Assembly (NCBI GenBank): GCA_002083775.1
Contig: MTEI01000003.1
Span: 186,001-250,000 of the forward strand
DNA: 64,000 bases
Direction: 5' to 3'
DNA from: Rhodoferax ferrireducens
GTDB taxonomy: Bacteria; Pseudomonadota; Gammaproteobacteria; Burkholderiales; Burkholderiaceae_C
The notes below the pieces were generated by a model, which saw nothing but the letters and a program-made list of their open reading frames with translations, was not told the origin of the DNA and did not search any database. Shown piece after piece: positions 25,375-36,781 of this stretch (position 1 is its first letter; each line of letters begins with the position of its first letter). The position numbers were made by a program, and so were the translations under genes.

Positions 25375-26442
25375 ATGATCCGGGCTCTGACCGATGCACC
25401 CCATACCGACAAAATGATCTTGCGTTACGAACAGTCCAAGGAACAAAGCGCCGAATTGCTGCGCATTGTCTTGGCGCGCATGGGCCAGCACGACGCGGCG
25501 TTCAACCCGCTCACCTATTCCGTCTGGTTTGAATATGCAGCGGGCATGAACCTGCAATTGACGCAGGCGCTGGACCAGTTGCTGCAAACCCGGCCACGCC
25601 TGACAGACGCCGATATGCGCGAGCTGTACCAGGCGTACATTGCCGATGTCGACCCGCAGGCCATGCACCGCATTGGCAATGAGCTGCAGCAGGTCATGGC
25701 CACACTGGCCAGCGCGGCGGGCAACACCGGCAGCAACGCCAACCAGTTTGGTGCCCAGCTGGAGAATCTGGCCGTTGGTTTGCAGACCCTCAACGACAAG
25801 CTGACGACCCCGATGGTGTTACAGGCCATTGAGAGCACGGCGCGCATGCGCGATTCGGCGCAGGCCCTGGAGTCTGAGGTCAGGGGCAGCCAGTCCGAGA
25901 TTCAGCGGCTGCAAAGCGAACTCACCCGCGTGCGCGATGAGTCGTTGATGGACGCCCTCACCCAGGTCTTCAACCGGAAGGGCTTTGACGAAAGACTGGC
26001 CAGCATGCTGGCGCAGCCCCCGGCACAGGGGCATCAGCATGGCCTGATCATGCTGGACATCGACCGCTTCAAGCTGGTCAATGACACCCATGGCCATGTC
26101 ATGGGTGACCGGGTGTTGCAAGCGGTGGGTGAGGTGCTCAAGAGCTTTGTGCCTAGCGGCTCGCCCATGAGCATGGCGCGTTATGGCGGCGAAGAATTCG
26201 TCATGCTGGTGCCTGACACCACGCCGGAAGAATGCCTCAAACTGGCCGAGCTGGTGCGCTTGCGCACCAAAGCGCTGAAAATTCGCGACCGGCGCACCCA
26301 GGCTGTGGTGCTGACGATCACCATTTCCGGTGGTCTGGCTTTGCAGCAAGCCGAAGAAGATGCCCAGACCCTGACCGCCCGCGCGGACGCGGCGCTGTAC
26401 CGCTCCAAGCAGGACGGTCGCAACCGCATCACCTGCGGCTGA
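25375..26442 (+). CDS. Diguanylate cyclase (GGDEF) with coiled-coil N-terminus
   Basis: A soluble 355-residue protein. The N-terminal ~165 residues form a helical, uncharacterised sensory or dimerisation region ending in a coiled coil (SEVRGSQSEIQRLQSELTRV). A C-terminal GGDEF domain follows, with DALTQVFNRKGFDERL, LDIDRFKLVNDTHGH and the catalytic ARYGGEEF, so it should make c-di-GMP from GTP. No RxxD inhibitory site precedes GGEEF, so product inhibition is probably absent. A start at the internal Met14 (MILRYEQSK) is possible. The stop overlaps the convergent mrdA end by 14 bases. Confidence 0.92.
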   Translation: MIRALTDAPHTDKMILRYEQSKEQSAELLRIVLARMGQHDAAFNPLTYSVWFEYAAGMNLQLTQALDQLLQTRPRLTDADMRELYQAYIADVDPQAMHRIGNELQQVMATLASAAGNTGSNANQFGAQLENLAVGLQTLNDKLTTPMVLQAIESTARMRDSAQALESEVRGSQSEIQRLQSELTRVRDESLMDALTQVFNRKGFDERLASMLAQPPAQGHQHGLIMLDIDRFKLVNDTHGHVMGDRVLQAVGEVLKSFVPSGSPMSMARYGGEEFVMLVPDTTPEECLKLAELVRLRTKALKIRDRRTQAVVLTITISGGLALQQAEEDAQTLTARADAALYRSKQDGRNRITCG

Positions 26443-28423
26443 GATCGCTGGCGGGTGCCGTGGGCTCTGCTGGCGTGGCCGGTTCCGCCTGCAAGGGTAC
26501 CTCAGCGGCCAGACGCGGGGTGCCGATGGGGGCCGCCGCCTGACCCAGTTTCACCGCTGCCATGTCTTCATCGCTGGGGTATTGACCCAAGAGCCAGTAG
26601 TCAAAAGCGCGCCGCGCAATGGGGGCCGCCGACGCTGAGCCAAAGCCGGCGTTTTCCACAATCACCGCCAGCGCAATCTTGGGGTCGTCGGCCGGGGCGA
26701 AGGCAATGTAGAGCGCATGATCGCGCTTGCGCTCCTCCATGCGGGTGGCGCTGTAGCGCTCGTTCTTGCCCAGTGAAACCGCCTGCGCGGTACCGGTTTT
26801 GCCACCGCTAAGATAGCCCGCGCCCGCAAACACCCGGGTTGAGGTACCACCCTGGGTCACGCCGACCATGGCACGGCGAATCACCGCGATGTGCTCGGGC
26901 TTGAAGCCCAGGTCAACCGCAGGCGCGACGTTTTGCGGCGTGACGGCGCGGGTGCGGGTATCCTGCGTGGCCATCACCAGCTTGGGGGTGTGTTTGATGC
27001 CGCCATTGGCCACGATGGCAGTGGCCTGCGCCAGTTGCAGCATGGTGAAACTGTTGTAGCCCTGGCCGATGCCCAGCGAGATGGTCTCTCCGGCGTACCA
27101 CCTTTTCTGATCTGCACGCTTGTAGTAGTTGCGCTTCCAGGCCTGGCTGGGCAGCACGCCACGCACCTCGCCATTGATGTCGATGCCGGTGATCTGGCCA
27201 AAGCCCAGCGGCGCCATGAAGTCGTGCATGGTGTCCACGCCGAGTTCGTTGGCCAGCGAGTAAAAGTAGGCGTTGCTGGATTCAACGATGGCGCGGTGCA
27301 TGTCCATCAAGCCGCCGCGTTCGTTCTCCGGGCTGCCAAAGCGGTGGCCACCAAACATGAAAAAGCCGGGGTCGTTGATGATGGTTTGCGGCGTGCGCTT
27401 GCCCAAGCTCAAGGCGGCCAGTGCCATGAACGGCTTGTAGGTGGAGCCGGGCGGATAGGTGCCACGCAAGGCGCGGTTGAGCAGGGGCTTGTCGATCGAT
27501 TCGTTGAGCAATTGCCAGTTCTCATGGTCAATGCCCTCCACAAACAGGTTCGGGTCAAAGGTGGGCTTGCTGACAAAGGCCAGGACATCACCGGTTTTGG
27601 GGTCCAGCGCCACCAGGGCACCGCGGCGCTCACCGTACATCTCTTCAATGAGTTTTTGCAACTTGATGTCGATCGACAGCTTGACTGTGTTGCCAGGTTC
27701 GGCAGGCTGGCTGGTCAGGCGCCGGGTGGCGCGCCCGCCGGCCGATGTTTCCATGGCGTCGACGCCAGTGATGCCGTGCAGCTGAGGCTCAAAACTCTGC
27801 TCTACGCCCAGCTTGCCGATGTAGTCGGTACCGCGGTAGTTGGCCGGGTCTTCCGACTCTTCCAGCGCCTCTTTTTCAGCCGTGTTGATGCGCCCGATGT
27901 AGCCCACCACATGACTGGCCACCTCGCCGAACGGGTAGTTGCGAAACAGCCGTGCCTTGATGTCCACCCCGGGGAAACGGTAGCGCTGCGCGCCAAACCG
28001 GGCCACCTCGTCGTCGCTCAGGCGGCTGCGCAGCGGCAGGGATTCAAAGCTTCGGCCTTCGTCGCGCAGTTTCTTGAAGCGTTTGCGGTCGCGCGGGGTG
28101 ATGTCGATCAACTGCGACAACTCGTCGATGGTCTGCTCCAGGTGGGCCACTTTGGACGGAGTGATCTCCAGCGTGTAAGCCGAATAATTGGTGGCCAGCA
28201 CCACCCCATTGCGGTCCAGGATCAGGCCGCGGTTGGGCACGATCGGGACGATGGCCGTGCGGTTGTTTTCAGCTTGTGCCAGTAGGTCGTCGTGGCGGGT
28301 GACTTGCAGGTACACCAGACGTGCCGCCACCAGACCAAAACACACCAGCACCACGATGCAGGCCACCAGCACCCGCACGCGAAAGCGCGACAGTTCGGCC
28401 TGAACGTTACGGATCACCGTCAT
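26429..28423 (-). CDS. mrdA: Penicillin-binding protein 2 (peptidoglycan D,D-transpeptidase)
   Basis: A 664-residue PBP2, the elongasome transpeptidase in the inner membrane that crosslinks side-wall peptidoglycan. It has one N-terminal membrane helix (VLVACIVVLVCFGLVAARLV), a dimerisation domain and a transpeptidase domain with the active-site triad STYK (in PPGSTYKPFMALAAL), SSN (VESSNAYFYSL) and KTG (SGGKTGTAQ). The start at 28423 is chosen over an open extension to 28504 because it begins just before the membrane helix and follows the mreD stop. It is last in the mreBCD-mrdA operon; rodA is not next to it in this window. Confidence 0.95.
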   Translation of the reverse strand: MTVIRNVQAELSRFRVRVLVACIVVLVCFGLVAARLVYLQVTRHDDLLAQAENNRTAIVPIVPNRGLILDRNGVVLATNYSAYTLEITPSKVAHLEQTIDELSQLIDITPRDRKRFKKLRDEGRSFESLPLRSRLSDDEVARFGAQRYRFPGVDIKARLFRNYPFGEVASHVVGYIGRINTAEKEALEESEDPANYRGTDYIGKLGVEQSFEPQLHGITGVDAMETSAGGRATRRLTSQPAEPGNTVKLSIDIKLQKLIEEMYGERRGALVALDPKTGDVLAFVSKPTFDPNLFVEGIDHENWQLLNESIDKPLLNRALRGTYPPGSTYKPFMALAALSLGKRTPQTIINDPGFFMFGGHRFGSPENERGGLMDMHRAIVESSNAYFYSLANELGVDTMHDFMAPLGFGQITGIDINGEVRGVLPSQAWKRNYYKRADQKRWYAGETISLGIGQGYNSFTMLQLAQATAIVANGGIKHTPKLVMATQDTRTRAVTPQNVAPAVDLGFKPEHIAVIRRAMVGVTQGGTSTRVFAGAGYLSGGKTGTAQAVSLGKNERYSATRMEERKRDHALYIAFAPADDPKIALAVIVENAGFGSASAAPIARRAFDYWLLGQYPSDEDMAAVKLGQAAAPIGTPRLAAEVPLQAEPATPAEPTAPASDLSRR

Positions 28424-28428
28424 GGGGT

Positions 28429-28959
28429 TTACAGCGGCCGGTTCTCGTCGCGGTCGGGCGCCTGGCGTTGCGGCAGCAGCAGCAGCACACTCACCACCGG
28501 CCACAGCAAGGCTTCAACCACCGGGGCCAGTACCACCGACCAGCCCGGGAACACATCGCCGCTCAGCAGGCGCAAGGCCAGCGTCAGCGCATGGGCAGCC
28601 GCGAACAGGGGCAACACTTGCGCGGTCTGGCTGGGCACCGAAAACCACAGGATGCGCCGGTGAATGCCGATGGCGAGAAAGCTCAACGCGCTGTAGGCCA
28701 GCGCATGCTGACCCAGCAGGGCGCTTTGGTGCACATCCATGGCCAGCCCCAGCAAAAATGCCGACCCCACGCCAACGCGCAGCGGCTGGTGAATGGCCCA
28801 GAACACCAGGGCTACCGCCACCAGATCCGGGCTCCAGGCGGCGCGCCCCCACAGGCCCATGTTTTGCAGCATGTTCAGGGCCAGGGCGGTCAGCAGGCTG
28901 CTCCAGATGAACCAGGGGTTGGCGGGTAGCAGCAGTTGCTGGCCGGGCCGCATGATCAT
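28429..28959 (-). CDS. mreD: Rod shape-determining protein MreD
   Basis: A 176-residue inner-membrane protein of the MreD family with about five hydrophobic helices (for example WFIWSSLLTALALNMLQNM and LVAVALVFWAIHQPLRVGVG). It is part of the elongasome linking MreB/MreC to PBP2. Its start overlaps the mreC stop (ATGA) and its stop is 5 bases from mrdA, as expected for coupled translation. The assignment rests on both sequence character and the invariant mreB-mreC-mreD-mrdA order. Confidence 0.92.
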   Translation of the reverse strand: MIMRPGQQLLLPANPWFIWSSLLTALALNMLQNMGLWGRAAWSPDLVAVALVFWAIHQPLRVGVGSAFLLGLAMDVHQSALLGQHALAYSALSFLAIGIHRRILWFSVPSQTAQVLPLFAAAHALTLALRLLSGDVFPGWSVVLAPVVEALLWPVVSVLLLLPQRQAPDRDENRPL

Positions 28960-29879
28960 GGTTGGGCTCCTTTGCCTTTGGCTACGGGCAGATCGGCAGC
29001 GACTTCGGGACGAGCCAGAGCCTGCCCGGCCATCGGTTGCAGCACCAGCACATGTAAACCAGTGGTCACGGCAGCCACGGGTTCGCAGCGAACCCGCGCA
29101 AAGGCCGAGTCAGTGCCACGGTCGATGGCGGTGACCCGTGCCACCTGCAGCCCGGGCGGGTAAACGCCATCCACGCCACTGGTGGTGAGCAAGTCGCCTT
29201 GCTCCACGTCCACATTGGCATCCAGAAAGCGCAGCTCCAGTGCCCCGGCGCTGGAGGCGGCGTCGCCAAAGGCCAGCGCCCGCAAACCGGTGCGTACGTT
29301 CAGCACGGGAATGGCCTGGTTGCGGTCGGTGATCAGGGTCACCTCACTCACCAGCGGGTAAACGCGGGTTACCTGGCCCAAAACCCCCAGCTCGTCCAGC
29401 ACCGGCGAGCCAGGTATCACGGCCGCCAGGGACCCTTTGTCGATGATGACTTTGCGGGTGTATGGGTCAGCTGCGTCGTAAAGGATTTGTGCTGCCAATG
29501 CCGGCGCGTTGACGCGCTCGCGCAGACCCAGCAATTCGCGCAGCCTGGCATTTTCCTGGGCCAGTTGCTCCACCTGCTGGGCGCGTTGCGACTGCAGGCC
29601 CAGCCGGTATTGCGCCGCCGCCTCGTTGGCCTGCGAGGTGTTCAGAGACTCCAAATATTTGCCGCTGTCGCGGGTCCAGATCACGGGCTGCAGCATGGAC
29701 CATTGCAAAGGGTAAAGCACCGTGGCAATGGCCGCACGCACCGGTTTGATGAAGCCGAAACGGTGGTCAGCCACCATCAACAGCACCGCCAGCACGCCAA
29801 AAAAAACCAGCTTGGACAGGGCGGAGGGCCCCTGACGAAAGAAGGGGGGCGGGGATCGATCCAGCGTACCCAGGGGCAT
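28956..29879 (-). CDS. mreC: Rod shape-determining protein MreC
   Basis: A 307-residue bitopic protein with a short cytoplasmic N-terminus (PPPFFRQGPSALSKL, typical of MreC), one membrane helix (VFFGVLAVLLMVADHRFG), a coiled coil (LESLNTSQANEAAAQYRL...) and a periplasmic beta-barrel domain (VIIDKGSLAAVIPGSPVLDE...GVLGQVTRVYP). It scaffolds PBP2 in the periplasm. The start is the ATG at 29879; the upstream open frame overlaps nothing useful. It follows mreB by 16 bases. Confidence 0.94.
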   Translation of the reverse strand: MPLGTLDRSPPPFFRQGPSALSKLVFFGVLAVLLMVADHRFGFIKPVRAAIATVLYPLQWSMLQPVIWTRDSGKYLESLNTSQANEAAAQYRLGLQSQRAQQVEQLAQENARLRELLGLRERVNAPALAAQILYDAADPYTRKVIIDKGSLAAVIPGSPVLDELGVLGQVTRVYPLVSEVTLITDRNQAIPVLNVRTGLRALAFGDAASSAGALELRFLDANVDVEQGDLLTTSGVDGVYPPGLQVARVTAIDRGTDSAFARVRCEPVAAVTTGLHVLVLQPMAGQALARPEVAADLPVAKGKGAQP

Positions 29880-29895
29880 CGCTGACTCCTGGCGC

Positions 29896-31065
<1,170 letters not shown>

Positions 31066-31139
31066 CTATCACCTGTGCATAACCTGTGTCGCAGGGTTGT
31101 CCCAAATGCGATTTACACCTTGTAGCAATCAAAAAAACC

Positions 31140-31439
31140 ATGTCCCTGACCCTTGCTGACATCGATCGGCTGGCGCATCTGGCCCGGCTCGGTCTTCAAC
31201 CTGACGAGCGCAGCCTCCTGTGTTCGCAACTCAATGATTTTTTTGGCATTGTTGAAAAAATGCGCGCCGTAGACACGTCGGGCGTGGTGCCGCTGGCGCA
31301 CCCGGTGGACGTGCGCGGCGACATGGCCTTGCGTCTGCGCGAGGACATCGCCGGCGAACCCAACCAGCGCGAGGCCAACCAGATAAGCGCACCGGCGGTC
31401 GAGTCTGGCCTGTTCCTGGTGCCCAAGGTCATTGAATAA
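31140..31439 (+). CDS. gatC: Asp-tRNA(Asn)/Glu-tRNA(Gln) amidotransferase subunit C
   Basis: A 99-residue GatC with the family pattern [20 protein letters not shown] and a C-terminal [13 protein letters not shown] that wraps between GatA and GatB. It stabilises the GatCAB complex that amidates misacylated Glu-tRNA(Gln)/Asp-tRNA(Asn). The start is the ATG at 31140; an open extension to 31086 is not family-like. It is first of gatC-gatA-gatB. Confidence 0.95.
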   Translation: MSLTLADIDRLAHLARLGLQPDERSLLCSQLNDFFGIVEKMRAVDTSGVVPLAHPVDVRGDMALRLREDIAGEPNQREANQISAPAVESGLFLVPKVIE

Positions 31440-31459
31440 GCCAACCTATTATTTTCATC

Positions 31460-32929
31460 ATGCAATCTATTGATCTCCACGATCTGACCGTGGCCGAGCT
31501 GGCCGCCAGCCTGCGCGATCGCAAGGTGTCCGCGGTGGAAACTGCGCAGCACTTTCTGAACCGAGCCCAGGCACAGGCTGGCCTGGGGGCTTTTCTGGAC
31601 ACCGATGAAGCGGTCACGCTGCGCCAAGCCCGTGCTGCCGATGCGCGGCTGGCCGCTGGTACCGCCGGGCGTCTTGAAGGCGTGCCGATGGCGCACAAGG
31701 ACATCTTTGTCACCCGCGATTTCGCCACCACAGCGGGCTCGCGCATGTTGGCGGGTTATCGCTCGCCGTTTGATGCCACGGTGGTGTCGCGGCTGGCCGA
31801 TGCGGGCGTGGTCACCCTGGGCAAGCTCAATTGCGACGAATTCGCCATGGGTTCGGCCAACGAAAACTCGGCGTTTCACCCGGTGAAAAATCCCTGGGAC
31901 ACCAGCCGCACCCCCGGCGGATCCTCGGGTGGCAGTGCAGCGGCGGTTGCGGCGCGTCTCGCGCCTGCGGCAACGGGCACAGATACCGGTGGCTCGATTC
32001 GCCAACCCGCGTCGTTTTGCGGCATCACCGGCATCAAGCCGACTTACGGACGCGCTTCGCGTTACGGCATGGTCGCGTTTGCCTCCAGCCTGGACCAGGC
32101 CGGGGTGCTGGCGCGCACGGCAGAAGACTGTGCCTTGCTGCTCTCCAGCATGTGCGGCCCTGACCCGGACCGGGATTCCACCTCGCTGGACGTGCCCGCC
32201 GAAGATTTCACCCGCACTTTGGACGCTGACATCAACGGCCTGCGCATTGGTGTGCCGAGTGAATTTTTTGGCGAGGGCCTGGCCCCTGACGTGCGCGCGG
32301 CGGTGGATGCCGCGCTCAAGCAGTATGAAGCACTGGGCGCCCGGCTGGTGCCGATCTCGCTGCCGCGCACCGAGTTGTCGATTCCGGTCTACTACATCAT
32401 TGCGCCCGCCGAGGCCTCAAGCAACCTGAGCCGATTTGACGGCGTGAAGTTTGGCCACCGCGCCAAGAATTTCACCGACCTGACCGACATGTACGAGCAA
32501 ACCCGCGCCGAGGGTTTTGGTGACGAGGTCAAACGCCGCATCATGATCGGCACCTATGTGCTGAGCCATGGTTATTACGATGCCTATTACCTGCAGGCGC
32601 AAAAAATCCGCCGCATGATTGCCGACGATTTCCAGCAAGCCTTCAAGGACTGCGACGTGATCGCCGGGCCGGTGGCGCCCACCGTGGCCTGGGAGCTCGG
32701 TGGTCACGGCAACGACCCGCTGGCCGACTACCTGGCAGACGTCTTTACCCTGCCTGCCTCCTTGGCGGGTTTGCCCGGTATGAGTCTGCCAGTGGGTTTT
32801 GGCGCGAGGAACCTGCCCGTGGGCTTGCAACTGATTGGCAACCACCTGACCGAGGCGCGGCTGCTCAACGTGGCACACCGCTTCCAGCAAGCCACCGACT
32901 GGCACACCCGGCGCCCGCAAGGAATCTGA
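31460..32929 (+). CDS. gatA: Asp-tRNA(Asn)/Glu-tRNA(Gln) amidotransferase subunit A
   Basis: A 489-residue amidase-signature protein that releases ammonia from glutamine for tRNA amidation. The Ser-cisSer-Lys triad region is visible: MAHKDIF (Lys), [15 protein letters not shown] and [16 protein letters not shown] (nucleophile Ser). It starts 20 bases after gatC and ends 2 bases before gatB. Length is normal and no anomalies are seen. Confidence 0.97.
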   Translation: MQSIDLHDLTVAELAASLRDRKVSAVETAQHFLNRAQAQAGLGAFLDTDEAVTLRQARAADARLAAGTAGRLEGVPMAHKDIFVTRDFATTAGSRMLAGYRSPFDATVVSRLADAGVVTLGKLNCDEFAMGSANENSAFHPVKNPWDTSRTPGGSSGGSAAAVAARLAPAATGTDTGGSIRQPASFCGITGIKPTYGRASRYGMVAFASSLDQAGVLARTAEDCALLLSSMCGPDPDRDSTSLDVPAEDFTRTLDADINGLRIGVPSEFFGEGLAPDVRAAVDAALKQYEALGARLVPISLPRTELSIPVYYIIAPAEASSNLSRFDGVKFGHRAKNFTDLTDMYEQTRAEGFGDEVKRRIMIGTYVLSHGYYDAYYLQAQKIRRMIADDFQQAFKDCDVIAGPVAPTVAWELGGHGNDPLADYLADVFTLPASLAGLPGMSLPVGFGARNLPVGLQLIGNHLTEARLLNVAHRFQQATDWHTRRPQGI

Positions 32930-32931
32930 AA

Positions 32932-34413
32932 ATGAACACAGTTGTTGATAAAAAATCTGGCGCGAATGAGTCCCTGCTGGTGCGGGGATACGAGGTGGTG
33001 ATCGGCTTCGAGACCCATGCCCAGCTCTCCACCCAGTCCAAAATTTTCAGCCGGGCGCCGACGGCCTTTGGCGCGGAGCCCAACACCCAGGCCTGCGCGG
33101 TGGACCTGGCCTTGCCGGGCACGCTGCCGGTGATGAACAAGGGCGCGGTGGAGCGTGCCATTGAACTCGGCCTGGCGCTGGGCTCCCACATCGCGCCGCG
33201 CAGCATTTTTGCCCGCAAGAATTACTTTTACCCGGACCTGCCCAAGGGCTACCAAATCAGCCAGTTCGAGATTCCGGTGGTGCAAGGTGGCTCGGTCGAG
33301 TTTTACCTGGGTGACGAAAAAAAATCGGTACGGCTGGTGCGCGCGCATCTGGAAGAAGACGCAGGCAAGTCGCTGCACGAAGACTTCATTGGCCAGACTG
33401 GCATTGACCTGAACCGCGCTGGCACACCGCTGCTGGAAATCGTCACCGAGCCCGACATGCGCAGCACGGCCGAGGCGGTGGCTTACGCCAAAGAGCTGCA
33501 CAAGATCGTCACCTGGATCGGGATCTGCGACGGCAACATGCAAGAAGGCAGCTTCCGCTGTGATGCCAATGTGTCGGTGCGCAAACCCGGCGAACCCTTG
33601 GGCACCCGGCGCGAGATCAAGAACCTCAACAGCTTCAAGTTCATGCAGCAGGCGATTGATTTTGAGATCCGCTGGCAGATTGAAGAGATTGAAGACGGCC
33701 GCGCCATCCAGCAGGCTACGGTACTGTTCAACCCCGACACCGGTGAAACCCGTGCGATGCGCAGCAAGGAAGACGCCGCCGATTACCGCTATTTCCCCGA
33801 CCCGGATCTGCCGCCGTTGGTGATTGCGCCCGAGTGGGTGGAACGTGTGCGCGCCAGCATGACCGAGCTACCACGGGTGATGGCGGCGCGGTTTTGCGCC
33901 GACTACGGTTTGTCCGACTACGACGCCACAGCCCTGACCCAGAGTCGGGAGGTTGCCAGCTATTTTGAAGCTGCGGCGAAGGCCTGCGGCCAGCCCAAGC
34001 TGGTGGGCAACTGGATCATGGGTGAGATCTCGCGCCGCCTGAACGCCGCGGAGTCCGACATCAGCGCTTGCCCGGTGTCAGCGGTGCAGTTGGCCCAACT
34101 GGTGGGGCGTATTCAGGATGGCACCATCTCCAACAACGCGGCCAAGCAGGTGATGGATGCGTTGTGGACTGACCCGCAAGCCCAGGTGGATGCGGTCATT
34201 GAAGCCAAAGGCCTCAAGCAGATGAACGACACCGGCGCTTTAGAAAAAATTGTGGATGCCGTGCTGGCCGCCAACCCGAAAAACGTGGACGAGTTCCGCG
34301 CGGGCAATGCCAAGGCGCTCAATGCGCTGGTGGGTCAAATCATGAAGGGCAGCCAGGGCAAAGCCAACCCGCAGCAGGTCAATGACCTGCTGAAGCAAAA
34401 ACTGGCGGGTTAA
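32932..34413 (+). CDS. gatB: Asp-tRNA(Asn)/Glu-tRNA(Gln) amidotransferase subunit B
   Basis: A 493-residue GatB that phosphorylates the misacylated tRNA carboxylate and transfers ammonia to it. The start of the cradle domain reads [19 protein letters not shown], followed by [35 protein letters not shown] and [18 protein letters not shown]; a YqeY-like tail domain ends the protein ([21 protein letters not shown]). Its stop overlaps the convergent DUF4124 gene by 4 bases. Confidence 0.97.
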   Translation: MNTVVDKKSGANESLLVRGYEVVIGFETHAQLSTQSKIFSRAPTAFGAEPNTQACAVDLALPGTLPVMNKGAVERAIELGLALGSHIAPRSIFARKNYFYPDLPKGYQISQFEIPVVQGGSVEFYLGDEKKSVRLVRAHLEEDAGKSLHEDFIGQTGIDLNRAGTPLLEIVTEPDMRSTAEAVAYAKELHKIVTWIGICDGNMQEGSFRCDANVSVRKPGEPLGTRREIKNLNSFKFMQQAIDFEIRWQIEEIEDGRAIQQATVLFNPDTGETRAMRSKEDAADYRYFPDPDLPPLVIAPEWVERVRASMTELPRVMAARFCADYGLSDYDATALTQSREVASYFEAAAKACGQPKLVGNWIMGEISRRLNAAESDISACPVSAVQLAQLVGRIQDGTISNNAAKQVMDALWTDPQAQVDAVIEAKGLKQMNDTGALEKIVDAVLAANPKNVDEFRAGNAKALNALVGQIMKGSQGKANPQQVNDLLKQKLAG

Positions 34414-35126
34414 TCCGGCTGGGCGGCGGATGCCGCCGCTGCTGGGGCGGCCATGTGCCACAGCGGTGCCAAGCGCTGCTGTTCGGCATCAAACCGGGCG
34501 TTGATGCGCGCTGTCTCGGCGTCTTTGTCGGCCAAAAAGCGCCCTTGGGCGGCCAGCGTCTGGTTCACTTCGTCGATCTGGCGTTTGAGCTTTTGCGGCG
34601 CCTTGGCGGGGTCTTTCTCATAAAAAGCCATCTCGTCGACCAGCTTGGCCTTTTGCGTCAGCAGATCGCTTACCTGGGTGATGGCGGTTTGTTTGACGCG
34701 GTTGATGTGGCCCAGTGCTTCGAGACGCTCCTTTTGGTGCACAGCCGGTGTCGGGTAGCGCACCAGCAGCGCGCGGTCCCGCCGCTTTTCTTCTTCCAGA
34801 GCGGCTTGTTGTGCCTGCTCCGCCTTGGCTTTGGCTTCAAGTTCGCTGCGTTCCTTGGCCGTTAATGTGGGGCCCAGGCGTGCCTTCACGGTACCGCTGG
34901 GGTTGAGAATTTTCTGTTCACGATCGCGGCACTCGGCAATGGGCCGGTCTGAGGTCAGCTTGCGCCCCCGGGCGTCAATGCAGGTGTAAATCTCGGGTGT
35001 GGGAAGCTGCGTCTGGGCTTGGGCCAAAGCTGGATCAGGGCCCAGCATGGTCAGCCAACCCAGCATCAGGGAGACGCCGGCCACGCGGCTGGCCCGGCAG
35101 GCGTCTGGTGTCACGGCGCTGTTCAT
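34410..35126 (-). CDS. DUF4124-type exported protein with coiled coil
   Basis: A 238-residue protein with an N-terminal signal peptide ([21 protein letters not shown]). A short DUF4124-like module follows ([27 protein letters not shown]), then a long charged helix ([20 protein letters not shown] onward) predicted as coiled coil. It is probably periplasmic; function unknown. Its start overlaps the pyrE stop by 4 bases (ATGA), so it is translationally coupled to pyrE, a frequent association in this group. Confidence 0.83.
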   Translation of the reverse strand: MNSAVTPDACRASRVAGVSLMLGWLTMLGPDPALAQAQTQLPTPEIYTCIDARGRKLTSDRPIAECRDREQKILNPSGTVKARLGPTLTAKERSELEAKAKAEQAQQAALEEEKRRDRALLVRYPTPAVHQKERLEALGHINRVKQTAITQVSDLLTQKAKLVDEMAFYEKDPAKAPQKLKRQIDEVNQTLAAQGRFLADKDAETARINARFDAEQQRLAPLWHMAAPAAAASAAQPD

Positions 35127-35833
35127 GGGCCATCCACGCCGTAGCTTGCCCGGTAAGTATTGACCTGGTCAAACGCGTCGGCCAGGCCTGGCACGCTGTG
35201 GTGCTGCAAGTAATGCAGCAAATCGTTCAGTTTGGCAATGGCGCACACCTGCAAGCCCAGCGTGTGCTGCACATATTGCACCGCGCTGTGGGCCACGTCG
35301 TGGCCGTCTTCGGTGGCTTTTTCCTGCCGGTCCAGCGCAATCACCACCGCGTGGGCAGTGGCGCCAGCGCGCTGGATCAGGGCAATGGACTCACGCACGG
35401 CGGTGCCCGCGGACATCACATCGTCGACGATCAACACGCGGCCCTGCAGCGGCGCGCCCACCAGCGTGCCACCTTCACCGTGGTCCTTGGCTTCCTTGCG
35501 GTTGTAGGCAAACGGCACGTTGTGGCCGAGCCGGGCCAGCTCCACGGCCAGCGCCGCACCCAGCGGAATGCCCTTGTAGGCAGGGCCAAAAATCATGTCG
35601 AAGTCGATGCCGCTGGCCAGTAGACGCTGCGCATAAAATTGCGCCAATTTGCCCAGTTTGGCCCCGTCATCGAACAGGCCAGCGTTGAAAAAATAGGGAC
35701 TCAGCCGACCCGCTTTGGTTTTGAACTCGCCAAAGCGCAGCACGCCGCCCGCCACCGCAAACTGCACAAACTCCTGCGCCAAGTTGTCTTGCGCCGGGTT
35801 TGTGCCAGTTTTCACCTCAACACCCTCTGACAT
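35123..35833 (-). CDS. pyrE: Orotate phosphoribosyltransferase
   Basis: A 236-residue OPRTase that condenses orotate and PRPP to OMP in pyrimidine synthesis. The PRPP-binding loop VLIVDDVMSAGTAVRE is intact, as are GRLSPYFFNAGLFDDG and FGPAYKGIPLGAALA. The ATG at 35833 has AAGGA upstream; the long open extension to 36031 is antisense to xthA. Its start codon overlaps that of divergent xthA in one CATG, the same head-to-head geometry as rsmI/yraN. Confidence 0.95.
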   Translation of the reverse strand: MSEGVEVKTGTNPAQDNLAQEFVQFAVAGGVLRFGEFKTKAGRLSPYFFNAGLFDDGAKLGKLAQFYAQRLLASGIDFDMIFGPAYKGIPLGAALAVELARLGHNVPFAYNRKEAKDHGEGGTLVGAPLQGRVLIVDDVMSAGTAVRESIALIQRAGATAHAVVIALDRQEKATEDGHDVAHSAVQYVQHTLGLQVCAIAKLNDLLHYLQHHSVPGLADAFDQVNTYRASYGVDGP

Positions 35834-36629
35834 GGGGAAGTCCTTGTTTAAATTGACCAGCTTGAACCTCAATGGTATTCGCTCTGCCACCAGCAAAGGC
35901 CTGGAGGCCTGGATCAGCCGCACTGCGCCGGATTGTATTTGTGTGCAGGAGATCAAGGCGCAAGCGCCCGACCTGGCCGATCGCTTTGAGCATCTGGCGG
36001 GCCTGCCGGGGTATTTCCATCTGGCCGACAAAAAAGGCTACTCGGGCGTGGGTGTGTACAGCCGCGAGGAGCCCAGCGATGTCATCGCCGGTTTTGACGG
36101 CGGTGAGTTTGATGCCGAGGGCCGTTATCTGGAGCTGCGGTTTGATACGCCAGCGGCCAAGCGCTCCATCATCAGCTGTTACTTTCCCAGTGGCTCTTCG
36201 GGTGAAGAGCGCCAGCAGGCCAAGTTCCGGTTTCTGGAGGTGATGTACCCGCAACTGCAGCAGCTGCGGGCGCAGCGCGAGTTCATTGTGTGCAGCGATG
36301 TCAACATTGCCCACCAGGCTATCGATCTGAAAAACTGGAAGAGCAACCAGAAAAACTCTGGCTTTCTGCCCGAAGAACGCGCCTGGATGACCAAGCTGCT
36401 GACTGAGGGCGGCCTGGTCGATGTGTACAGGCAGCTGCATCCCACCGCCACCGACGCGGCCTACACCTGGTGGAGCAACCGGGGCCAGGCTTACGCCAAG
36501 AATGTGGGGTGGCGGCTGGACTACCACCTGGCCACACCGGCCTGGGCTGCCAAAGCACAGTCGGTAGCCATCTACAAGGCCGAGAAGTTCTCTGACCACG
36601 CACCGGTGACGGTTGAGTATGGTATATAA
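35832..36629 (+). CDS. xthA: Exodeoxyribonuclease III (AP endonuclease)
   Basis: A 265-residue endonuclease/exonuclease/phosphatase-family enzyme that incises abasic sites in base-excision repair. Motifs are LTSLNLNGIRSA (Asn), CVQEIKAQ (metal Glu), YFPSGSSGEERQ, VCSDVNIAHQ (Asp/Asn) and KFSDHAPV (catalytic Asp-His). The start is either the ATG at 35832 or a TTG at 35844 that is better placed after GGGGAAG and gives the usual FKLTSLNLNG N-terminus. It is divergent from pyrE and followed by an R1 repeat. Confidence 0.95.
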   Translation: MGKSLFKLTSLNLNGIRSATSKGLEAWISRTAPDCICVQEIKAQAPDLADRFEHLAGLPGYFHLADKKGYSGVGVYSREEPSDVIAGFDGGEFDAEGRYLELRFDTPAAKRSIISCYFPSGSSGEERQQAKFRFLEVMYPQLQQLRAQREFIVCSDVNIAHQAIDLKNWKSNQKNSGFLPEERAWMTKLLTEGGLVDVYRQLHPTATDAAYTWWSNRGQAYAKNVGWRLDYHLATPAWAAKAQSVAIYKAEKFSDHAPVTVEYGI

Positions 36630-36688
36630 ATAGTAGCTACTAGCCCTTTTTAAATAAGGGCTAGAGGCCAATTTGGCATATAAAATGT
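36624..36688 (+). repeat. R1 dispersed repeat (best intergenic copy)
   Basis: ATAGTAGCTACTAGCCCTTT, TTAAATAAGGGCTAGAGGCC and AATTTGGCATATAAAATG show the full element: an inner AGCCCTTTTTAAATAAGGGCT stem-loop with flanking TAGTAGCTA.. and AGAGGCCNATTTGGC arms. It lies between xthA and the SDR gene. Confidence 0.92.
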
Positions 36689-36781
36689 TTGCCCGGCTTG
36701 GCGCAAAAAATCGTCAACCTGGCGCAATATCTCCGTCCTAGAATGTTCGGGGTTTTTATCAACGAACATATTGGGGTCACC

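Noticed and set aside
26891..28285. 464-residue plus-strand frame opposite mrdA
   Set aside because: mrdA has all three penicillin-binding motifs; the plus frame has no recognisable protein features.
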